A stretch of DNA of 64,000 nucleotides from assembly GCF_028435365.1 (NCBI RefSeq), contig NZ_JAGTJJ010000024.1:1-64000 (forward strand), written 5' to 3'. Shown here piece by piece: positions 28,420 through 47,105 of this stretch. The notes beneath the pieces were generated by a model. That model ran no database searches and was not told where the DNA came from. It was given only the letters and a program-made list of their open reading frames with translations. This DNA comes from Polyangium jinanense. Lineage in GTDB: Bacteria > Myxococcota > Polyangia > Polyangiales > Polyangiaceae. The stretch's first letter is position 1; each line of letters begins with the position of its first letter. Position numbers and translations under genes: made by a program.

Positions 28420-29946
28420 CTAGCCTCCGCTGCCCGCGCCCCCGGGGAGCGCAGGAAGAGCGCCGTCGTCGCTCGCCGAGACGTCCCGCAGCGGCCTGAG
28501 GCCCACGCCGCCGAGCGTGACCTCGGGCAGCTCCGTGGCGAGCGCCGACGAGAGCGCGTCCGCGAAGCGATCGGCCGCGAGCGGGAGCCACGCCTGCGCC
28601 TCGAGCACGGCCGCTTCGAGCGAGACGAACCCTTCCTCGGGTATGCCGAGCACCGTGCCGTCGCGACCGATGAAGAGCACCTGCCCCGGCGGCGCGCCGA
28701 GCGAGCGGTAGAGCACGTCGGGCGCGACCGCGGGCACCACGTCGTAGCCCGCGGGCACGTAGAGCTGCTTGTGGACCTCGCGGAAGAACTGGCCCACGGG
28801 GATGCCCTCGATGCCCGTCGGATGCCGGACGATCGCGCCGCGCTCGGTGAACGCGACGCGCGCCGCGCGCAGGCTCTCCGGCCCGAGCGCGTAGGCGATG
28901 CGGCGCAGCACGGGCAGATCCTCGGCCTCGACCCAGGTCGCCGTGACGTGACGCCACGGATCGAGCGTGGGCACGAGGCGAAGCGCGACCGAGACCGAGG
29001 TCGTCGGCTGGGCACTCGTGCGCGCAGCAGCCACGTCCTTGCGCATCTCCATGCGCGCGAAGGCGCGCACGTCGCCGAGCGCGGGCAGCTTCGGGATCTC
29101 CAGCGGATCCAGGCCATGACCGCGAAAGAGGACGAGGCCCGTCTCCGCGAAGACGGGGCACGCGCGGAGGTTCACGGGGTGCCGGAAGCCCACCTCCACG
29201 GCCGTGCCCGGCGCGGCCGGCATGAACATCGAGACGCCCGGCGTGCGCGTGAGCAGCGGGATCATGCGCTCCGGCAACTCGGGAACGCGGAAGAGGTACC
29301 GGACGACCGGTCCATCATCGAAGCTCGACGCGGGCGGCCACTCGGCGACGCCGACCTCGGCCGTCACGCCCGAGCGCACGAAGTAGTGAATCAGCGCCGG
29401 CCCGAGCCCCGCCTCCGCGGAGAGCCAGCGCGGCCCTGGCTCACGCCCCGTCGAGGGATCCGCGTGCGGCTCGAGGCGCAGCACGAGCGAGCGCACGTCG
29501 ATCTTCCGCTCCGTCTCGTAGCTCTGCGAAAACGTGTTGTGGTAGAGCCAGAGCGTCGCGTCGCCCGCGCTGATCTGCGCGACGTCGTAGCCGAAGGGCG
29601 CCGCCGCGTCGCGGTACTGGACGAAGTGACGGCTCGTCCCGGTGAACGTGTACCCGCCTGCCAGGCGCGCGATCTCGGCGATCCGATCCATGCGATCGCT
29701 CGTCTCGGCCGCGAAGGTCAGCGTCACCTCGCGCGCGCCGAGCTTCGAGCGCACGACCTCGATCGCGAGCGACCGGAGGATGTCGGCGAGCGAGCCTTGC
29801 CTCGTGTAGAGTGCCAGGAACGCGACGAGCCGGTCGATCGAGGGCAAGAGGACCACGCCCTTCGCGCCGAGCGCCACGCCGCGCGCGTCCAGGCCGAGGC
29901 CCGGTGTGCGGAGCCTCGTCTGGTGGACCGCGACCCGCTCGAGCAT
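28420..29946 (-). CDS. Uncharacterised protein, first gene of two-gene unit
   Basis: This 508-residue protein has no recognised domain. The N-terminal stretch with LDARGVALGAKGVVLLPS and DRLVAFLALYTRQG reads like a regulatory or scaffold module. A middle beta-rich part follows (SVSVALRLVPTLDPWRHVTATWV). The C-terminal part has PGQVLFIGRDGTVLGIPEEGFVSLEA. Strands are common, and no membrane span or signal peptide is seen, so it is probably cytosolic. It may belong to one of the poorly described multi-gene NTPase-linked systems of myxobacteria, but no NTPase or vWA gene lies beside it here. The ATG at 29946 faces the divergent kinase-fusion gene across 229 bases. Confidence 0.65.
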   Translation of the reverse strand: MLERVAVHQTRLRTPGLGLDARGVALGAKGVVLLPSIDRLVAFLALYTRQGSLADILRSLAIEVVRSKLGAREVTLTFAAETSDRMDRIAEIARLAGGYTFTGTSRHFVQYRDAAAPFGYDVAQISAGDATLWLYHNTFSQSYETERKIDVRSLVLRLEPHADPSTGREPGPRWLSAEAGLGPALIHYFVRSGVTAEVGVAEWPPASSFDDGPVVRYLFRVPELPERMIPLLTRTPGVSMFMPAAPGTAVEVGFRHPVNLRACPVFAETGLVLFRGHGLDPLEIPKLPALGDVRAFARMEMRKDVAAARTSAQPTTSVSVALRLVPTLDPWRHVTATWVEAEDLPVLRRIAYALGPESLRAARVAFTERGAIVRHPTGIEGIPVGQFFREVHKQLYVPAGYDVVPAVAPDVLYRSLGAPPGQVLFIGRDGTVLGIPEEGFVSLEAAVLEAQAWLPLAADRFADALSSALATELPEVTLGGVGLRPLRDVSASDDGALPALPGGAGSGG

Positions 29947-30175
29947 GCGCTAGCTCCTCTTCGCGTCTCCTGCGCTCGCCGGTTCACTCGAATCCGGGCG
30001 GACGCGTGGCCGTGAGGCTAGGGGCTCGGCCCGGGACCGTCAAGCGAGCGCGCTCTCCGATGCACCTGCCGCCTTTTGGCTCGTGCGACGATTGTGTACG
30101 CTTGGGCGGGCCCGCGTACCACGGGTCTACTACACCCTCGGCCGGCAATCGGCGATAGGGAGTCCCGAGCAAGGC

Positions 30176-33100
30176 ATGGCACGCACCCAGCAGCTCATCG
30201 CCGGGCGATTTCAGGTCGAGCGCGAGGTCGGACGCGGCGCCGTCGGCATCGTGTTCCGCGCGTTCGACACGGTCTCCCAGCGGCGCGTCGCTCTGAAGAT
30301 CATCGCCGCAGGCGAGTCGGATCCAGGCGAACGCATGCGCCTCTTGCAAGAGGGCAAGATCCTGAGCGAGCTCGATCATCCAGGGATCGTCCAGGTCGTT
30401 GCCTACGGCGCCCTCGACTCGAGTTACACCGCCGCGCTCGGCCGAAAGTTCGACGAAGGCACGCCCTTCATCGCGATGGAGTGGCTCGAAGGCGAGGACC
30501 TGCTCACGCGCCAGCTCCGCGCCGCGCTCACCATGCGCCAGGCCCTCGACATCGTGCGTCAGGTCGCCTTCGCGCTCGCCGCCGCCCACGACGCCGGCGT
30601 CGTCCACCGCGACATCAAGCCCTCGAACATCTTCGTCCTCTCGAGCCGCTTCCCCGATCCCGACTCGCCCCCCGTCTCCACGCGCACGACGCGCAGGACG
30701 CGCGACGAAGGCGAGCCCGCCCCCGAGCAGCTCACCTCGAAGCTCGTCGACTTCGGCGTCGCCACCTCGCGCGACATGCGCCTGACCGGCAACGACATCT
30801 TCGTCGGCACCCCCGCGTACATGGCCCCCGAGCAAGCCCGCGGCGACGCCATCGCCGACGCGCGCAGCGACATCTACTCGCTTGGCGCCACGCTCTTCGA
30901 GCTGCTCACGGGAAGGCCCCCGCACATCGGCTCGAACTCGATCGCCACGATCGCGCTGCTCGCGACGACGCCCGCGCCTCGCTTGAGCGAGCTGCTGCTC
31001 GACGTGCCCGAGGCCCTCGAGGAGCTCGTCGCGCGCATGCTCATGTCCGAGCGCGAGCACCGCCCGTCCTCGTCGCGCGAGGTCGCGCTCGAGCTCGACG
31101 CGCTCTGCCGCGATCCGTCCGTCCCCGAGGTCGCGCGCGCGCTCGCCACCTCGACCGAGCCGCCGCCCATGAACACGCGGCTCGTCACGACGCTCGTCGC
31201 GCTCCAGGTCGGCTCGCGCAAGGAGCAACGCCTGCAGCTGCTCGAACGGCTGCGCGAGCGCGGCGCGGATGCTCTGCCCCTCGGCACCGACTCGATCGTC
31301 GCGCACCTCGGCATGCGCCAATCGCACGGCGACGAGGCCACGAACGCCCTCGATCTCGGCCGCTGGCTCGCCGAGCTCGGCGCGTGCGTCGGCGTCTCGA
31401 CGGGTCGCACGCGGCTCGATCGCGTCAAATCCGCGGGCGACGTCGTCGATCGCGCGAGCGCCCTCGCCCGGAAGGCGGGCGAGGCGAACCTGCTCTGCGA
31501 CAGCACCACGAAGGAGCTCGACAAGGGCTTCTTCCAGTTCGACCCCGTCCCCGGCGGCCATTTCAAGGTCGGCGCACGCGCCAAGCCCGAGGGACGCAAG
31601 ACCGAGCAGTTCATCGGTCGCGAGGCCGAGCTCATCAACGCGCTCGCGCAGTACGAGCGCTGCGTCGACGATCGCACGCCCATCATCGTCACGATCTCGG
31701 GCCCGCCCGGCATCGGCAAGAGCCGCCTCGGCCGCGAGTTCGTCAACCGCATCACGACGCGCGACGAGCCCCCGCTGCTCGTCCGCGTGCGTTGCGAGTC
31801 CTTCGGCCGCGCCCAGGCCCTCGGCGTCGCCACGGACGCCCTGCGTGCCCTGCTCGGCCTGCCGAAAGGCGCGAGCCTGGAGCAAGTCGAGCAAGCTCTG
31901 CGCGTGCGCAAGATCCGCAGCGGCGACAGCGCCTTGCTTTCGCGCCTGCTCGCAAACCAGCCCTTCGACGACGGACTCGATCCGCGCGGCGCCCGCGACT
32001 CGCTTTACCTCTCGATGACCGAGCTCGCCCTCGGCGCCGCCTCCGCCGGCCCCTGCGTCCTGCTCTTCGAGGACGCGCAGTGGTCCGACCCCGAGAGCAT
32101 TTCCTGGATCGAGCACCTCCTCGGTCGCGCGACAAACCTGCCCCTGTTCGTGATGATGGTCATGCGGCCGTCGTTCTGGCGTGATCAAGGCCAGCGCTTC
32201 GTCGGCCGCGATCACGTGCGGATCGACCTGCGCCCGATGTCGAAGAAGGCCACGCGCGAAATCGCCCGAGCCATCATCGGCGAGAACGCGGACGAGGCCG
32301 TCCTGAACCGCGTCGCCGAGCAGGCCGCCGGCTCGCCGCTCTTCGCCGAGGAGCTCGCGCGCGTCATCGCCGCAGGCAAGGACGTCACCACGGCCGCCAC
32401 GATCGAGGCCGCCATCCAGGTCAGCCTCGACGCCCTCGACGACGCGACCCGCGAGGCCGTCGTGCGCATGAGCGTCCTCGGTCTGAGCGTGTGGGACTCC
32501 GGCATCAGCGCCGTCGGCGTCGCAGACGCGGACGGCGCCTTGAAGAAGCTCATCGCCGCGGAGCTCTTGGTCGAGCATGGCGCGAGCCGTTTCGCCGGCA
32601 CGCGCGAGTTCCTCTTCAAGCACGCCCTCGTCCGCGACGTCGCCTACGCCTCGGCAAGCGAGGAGCTCCGCAAGCAGATCCACGCCGCCGCGGCCGAATG
32701 GCTCGCCAACATGGGCGAGGACGCCGCCACCGTCGCGCAGCATTTCGATCTCGGCGCGCAGCAAGAGAAGGCCGCCGTCCACTGGGAGACCGCCGCGCGC
32801 CGCGCTCTCGCCACGAACTCGCTCGGCGAAGCCGTGAAGATGGCCGAGCGAGCGCTCATGTTCGCCACCGACAAACCCACCGCCTTCGGCCGCGCGGTGT
32901 TGCTCGACGAAGCCCACAGCCGTCTCGACGCGAAGTCCTCCGAGCGCAAGGAGGCCATCGATGCGATGGCCGAGAACGTCTACGACGAGGAGAGCGAGAT
33001 CCGCTCCCTCGGCGCCCGCGTGCGGTACGACTACGTGCTCGGCGCCGGCTTCGACGTCGAAGCCCGGCTCATCCAGTGCCGCGATCGCGCCGCGAAGCTC

Positions 33101-34114
33101 GGTCTCGTCGAGGAAGAAGCACGCTGCTCGGCGTCACTCGCAAACCTCTACGCCTACGCAGGCCAGCTCGATCTCGCCGAGCGCGAGACGCGTGTCCTGC
33201 TCGACCTCACCGAGCGCCGCTCGATCGACTGGGCCGCCGTCGACGCCTGGCAAGCTCTCGCCGTCGTGCGGCAGACGCAGGGTCAGCTCGGCGCAGCGCT
33301 CGACGCCCGGCGCAACGCAGCCCGCGCCGCGAAGAGCGCAGGTCTGCAAGAGCGCGAGGCCATGCTCATCACGAACGTCGGCTTCGCGCTGACAACGATC
33401 GGCGCGCGCCAAGAAGCCCTGCACCAGCTCGAAGCAGGCCTCGCAAAAGCCTCCGCGATCGGCAGCCCCGGCACCGTGCGCAACGCGCAGATGAACCTGC
33501 TCTGCTGGGCCGCGACGTTCGGCCCGGAGAGCCGGCTCGACGTGGCCCTTGCCGAGCCCCGCACGAGCGCCGACGAGGCGACCGTGGCCTGGTTCCACAA
33601 GGATCGCGTGACGCTCGGCACGCTCTTCTACCGCGGCTGCGAGCTCTTGCGCACCGACGGCGCGGGCAACATCCCGCGGGCGCGTTCGCTGCTGAAGACG
33701 GCAACCGAGGCCTACCGCGCGTCGCAAAACCGCGACGTCCTGCCCGTCGCCCTCGGCTTCTGGGCCGAGGCCGAGCGTCGTTTCGGCAACTCCGACCAGG
33801 CGATCGAGCTCGCCCGCGAAGCCGCACGCCTGGTCGAATCCGGCGCCCCGAGCCTGCTCAACGAGGCCTCGATCTACCTGACGCTGCACGACGCCCACGT
33901 CGACATCGGCGATCTGAAGAGCGCCCGCGACGCGATCGAGCGCGCCATCCCGCACCTCGAGCGCCGCCTGAAGGGCCTCGAAGGCACGCCCTACGCGCGC
34001 GCCTTCCTCGTGAACCTCCCGCACAACGCAGGCCTGCTCGCCGCCGCCGAGGCCTACGGCTGCGTCACGACGCCCATCGAGCAGGTCCTCGCGCTTCCTC
34101 CTTCAGAGTCCTGA
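30176..34114 (+). CDS. Ser/Thr kinase - degenerate cyclase - ATPase - TPR fusion protein
   Basis: This 1312-residue protein has four parts. The kinase domain (about 10-290) has all residues: GRGAVGIVFRA, VALKII, HRDIKPSN from H144, DFG from D192 and YMAPEQ. Residues 335-470 follow the class III nucleotidyl cyclase layout (GVSTG, GDVVDRASAL at about 421, FDPV), but the opening metal-binding Asp is gone (VALQVGS where LFADLVGS is usual). An AAA/STAND ATPase follows, with Walker A GPPGIGKS (509-516) and Walker B VLLFED (628-633). TPR-like helices run to the end (about 850-1300). It resembles kinase/cyclase fusion proteins of myxobacteria. The ATG at 30176 is preceded by AAGG. No membrane span is seen. 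Confidence 0.92.
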   Translation: MARTQQLIAGRFQVEREVGRGAVGIVFRAFDTVSQRRVALKIIAAGESDPGERMRLLQEGKILSELDHPGIVQVVAYGALDSSYTAALGRKFDEGTPFIAMEWLEGEDLLTRQLRAALTMRQALDIVRQVAFALAAAHDAGVVHRDIKPSNIFVLSSRFPDPDSPPVSTRTTRRTRDEGEPAPEQLTSKLVDFGVATSRDMRLTGNDIFVGTPAYMAPEQARGDAIADARSDIYSLGATLFELLTGRPPHIGSNSIATIALLATTPAPRLSELLLDVPEALEELVARMLMSEREHRPSSSREVALELDALCRDPSVPEVARALATSTEPPPMNTRLVTTLVALQVGSRKEQRLQLLERLRERGADALPLGTDSIVAHLGMRQSHGDEATNALDLGRWLAELGACVGVSTGRTRLDRVKSAGDVVDRASALARKAGEANLLCDSTTKELDKGFFQFDPVPGGHFKVGARAKPEGRKTEQFIGREAELINALAQYERCVDDRTPIIVTISGPPGIGKSRLGREFVNRITTRDEPPLLVRVRCESFGRAQALGVATDALRALLGLPKGASLEQVEQALRVRKIRSGDSALLSRLLANQPFDDGLDPRGARDSLYLSMTELALGAASAGPCVLLFEDAQWSDPESISWIEHLLGRATNLPLFVMMVMRPSFWRDQGQRFVGRDHVRIDLRPMSKKATREIARAIIGENADEAVLNRVAEQAAGSPLFAEELARVIAAGKDVTTAATIEAAIQVSLDALDDATREAVVRMSVLGLSVWDSGISAVGVADADGALKKLIAAELLVEHGASRFAGTREFLFKHALVRDVAYASASEELRKQIHAAAAEWLANMGEDAATVAQHFDLGAQQEKAAVHWETAARRALATNSLGEAVKMAERALMFATDKPTAFGRAVLLDEAHSRLDAKSSERKEAIDAMAENVYDEESEIRSLGARVRYDYVLGAGFDVEARLIQCRDRAAKLGLVEEEARCSASLANLYAYAGQLDLAERETRVLLDLTERRSIDWAAVDAWQALAVVRQTQGQLGAALDARRNAARAAKSAGLQEREAMLITNVGFALTTIGARQEALHQLEAGLAKASAIGSPGTVRNAQMNLLCWAATFGPESRLDVALAEPRTSADEATVAWFHKDRVTLGTLFYRGCELLRTDGAGNIPRARSLLKTATEAYRASQNRDVLPVALGFWAEAERRFGNSDQAIELAREAARLVESGAPSLLNEASIYLTLHDAHVDIGDLKSARDAIERAIPHLERRLKGLEGTPYARAFLVNLPHNAGLLAAAEAYGCVTTPIEQVLALPPSES

Positions 34115-34139
34115 TCCCTAGGGAGTATTTCACGGCGTG

Positions 34140-34433
34140 GCGCCGGGGTTTCACCCCGGACCCGACCAGGGGCTGTCCGCCCCTGGACCCGGACCAGGGC
34201 AAGCCCTGGACGCGGGGCGACAGCGCGCGATGCGCGCTGTCGACAGGGAAAACGTCCCCAGCACGTACGGCAGTGCCGCTGTCTTGGTTGGCAACGCCGT
34301 TCGTGGTCTTGCCACGGGCCCGTCCGAGAAACCGCGCATCGCGCGGTTTCTCGGCCCTCGGTCCAGGCCGCGCCTGGTCCGGGGTGCAGGGGGCGGACAG
34401 CCCCCTGCTGGGGTCCGGGGCAACGCCCCGCGC
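34140..34433. repeat. Structured intergenic repeat, copy B (complete)
   Basis: This roughly 294-base element is an imperfect inverted repeat made of eight main hairpins. Their left-to-right order is CCGGGGT/ACCCCGG (34143-34159), CCAGGGGC/GCCCCTGG (34166-34186), CCAGGGC/GCCCTGG (34194-34209) and 10-bp arms with loop GAT (34219-34241). After an asymmetric centre (34242-34323) come 14-bp arms with loop ATC (34324-34354), CCAGGC/GCCTGG (34363-34377), CAGGGGGC/GCCCCCTG (34387-34407) and CCGGGGC/GCCCCG (34415-34430). The right half mirrors the left. Copy A at 1-221 is the same family in opposite orientation. It starts 25 bases after the kinase-fusion stop, between convergent genes. Confidence 0.88.
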
Positions 34434-34444
34434 AAGCCCACACA

Positions 34445-34483
34445 AACGAAACCGCCCTCCCCTTTCGAGGAGGGCGGCTCGTT
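34445..34483. terminator. Bidirectional terminator between convergent genes
   Basis: CCGCCCTCC (34452-34460) pairs with GGAGGGCGG (34469-34477), with an outer AACGA/TCGTT pair. GTTTT follows on the plus side and TTTCGTTT on the minus side. It lies 20 bases beyond the stop of the giant TPR gene (minus) and closes transcription coming from the kinase-fusion gene (plus). Confidence 0.85.
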
Positions 34484-34502
34484 TTGGTCCGCGCGGTGAG
34501 GG

Positions 34503-45779
<11,277 letters not shown>

Positions 45780-45847
45780 GGATTCCTCGGCCCCTGACCT
45801 GACCTACAAAAGGCCTTGCAAACGACGTCGTCGAACCGCGCCCCCGA

Positions 45848-46759
45848 CTAGTTGCCACCGAGCCGCGTGACCAGCGTCTGCGCGGTCTCGCACTCGGTCT
45901 TGAAGCTCGCCGCCTTCGCCCCCTTGCATGCCCGGGTGGTGAAGCCCTTGAGCATCTGGACGGCTTCCTGCGTCCTCGGCGGCGTGAGCTGCGCGTAAGT
46001 GCTGCCCAAGCTGAAGAGAATTTGCACCGACTCCGGGCCTTCGTTGCCCGCGACCGCCTTCGCTGCTTCGAGTTCCGTCACCATCTCCGGGAGTGACCCG
46101 CGATCCTGGTGAACCTGCGAGAGCAGCACGTGCACACCGAAGAGAGTCTTGTCGCCGGGCTTCGCGAAGTTCTTCGCTTCCTTGAGCACCTGCTCGGCCT
46201 CCTTCGTGTATCCGAGGCGGATGTAGAGATCCGCGAGCGCCGTATAGTAACGGATCTCGGCCGGATTGTGCTCGACCGCCTTGGTGTAGTTCTCGAGCGC
46301 CTTCTGCTCGTCGTCGGTCCAGAGGAACACGTTGCCGAGCTGGTGGTAGCAGTCAGCGAAGTTCGGATCGTTCTCGATGCACTTCTGGTACGGCTCTTTC
46401 GCCTCGTCGTACGAGATCGTCTTCTTCTTCGCCTGCATCTCGAGTGCGTACGCGCGCTCGAACCAGTAGTTCGCGAACTTCGGCGCGAGCTGCGTGGCGC
46501 GGCTCAAGGTCGACGCGGTCTTGTCCCACTCCTCCTTTTTCTTGTAGGCCATCGAGAGCTTGTAAAAGATCCGATGGTTCGTGGGATCGAGCTTGGTCGC
46601 CTGCTCGTACTTCGTGGCAGCGCCATCCGGGTTCAGCGTGACCTCTTTGTCCGCCTGGTTTGCGAGGATCACGGCTTCCTGCCGGTTCCGGCTGCACCCG
46701 AGCCCCAGCATGCTCGAGACCACGAGACCGGACGCCATCACCATTGCGCCAAGCTTCAT
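45848..46759 (-). CDS. TPR lipoprotein in Glt-like cluster
   Basis: This 303-residue protein has a signal peptide with lipobox LGLGC (about Cys22) and roughly five TPR motifs (for example NHRIFYKLSMAYKKKEEW and DCYHQLGNVFLWTDDEQKAL). It probably sits on the periplasmic face of a membrane as an assembly scaffold. It lies 68 bases upstream of the giant TPR gene and likely shares its transcript. GltE/AglT of Myxococcus is also a TPR lipoprotein, but the gene at 49849 fits GltE better by order, so this may be a cluster-specific extra. The ATG at 46759 follows AAAGGTGAG. Confidence 0.88.
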   Translation of the reverse strand: MKLGAMVMASGLVVSSMLGLGCSRNRQEAVILANQADKEVTLNPDGAATKYEQATKLDPTNHRIFYKLSMAYKKKEEWDKTASTLSRATQLAPKFANYWFERAYALEMQAKKKTISYDEAKEPYQKCIENDPNFADCYHQLGNVFLWTDDEQKALENYTKAVEHNPAEIRYYTALADLYIRLGYTKEAEQVLKEAKNFAKPGDKTLFGVHVLLSQVHQDRGSLPEMVTELEAAKAVAGNEGPESVQILFSLGSTYAQLTPPRTQEAVQMLKGFTTRACKGAKAASFKTECETAQTLVTRLGGN

Positions 46760-47055
46760 TGCTTCGCTCACCTTTCTCTTGGAGCCGGCTCCGCCGCTCC
46801 TCGCGTCACCCGCGCGCGGACAGGGCCACGGCAGCCCCACCCGCACGAAGCACGCACATAAGTCCTCGAACTTGCAGCCCAAATTGCCGCCCAGGCACAG
46901 GACGAGACGTTCTCTTGCGCGCCGAGAATAGGCGGATGGCGCGCCGAAAGTCCAGTTGGATTGTGCCCATCTCCCAAAGCGCCAAGCGTCCGGGCGTACT
47001 CGGGAGGCCCGGACGCTCCCCCGCGAGCGCCGATGCTCGTCCACAAAAACACGAA

Positions 47056-47082
47056 GCCCCGCGAACTCGTGACCCGCGGGGC
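47056..47082 (-). terminator. Terminator after the FHA/AgmX-PglI-tail gene
   Basis: On the minus strand GCCCCGCG (47082-47075) pairs with CGCGGGGC (47063-47056), followed by TTCGTGTTTTT. It lies 24 bases after the stop of the gene ending at 47106 and separates it from the TPR lipoprotein gene. Confidence 0.82.
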
Positions 47083-47105
47083 AACGCTTCCGATTCAGAC
47101 CGAGA

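Noticed and set aside
31181..31590. An active adenylate cyclase inside the kinase fusion
   Set aside because: The layout fits class III cyclases, but the first metal-binding Asp is absent, so catalysis is unlikely.
34137..34499. Short open frames across the structured repeat (also 11-427)
   Set aside because: They are Pro/Gly/Arg-rich by-products of GC-rich hairpins, exist in several frames on both strands, and lack ribosome-binding sites.
45848..46759. Naming this TPR lipoprotein GltE
   Set aside because: The lipoprotein at 49849-51327 lies directly after the GltD-like gene, as GltE should, and is a better match by order.
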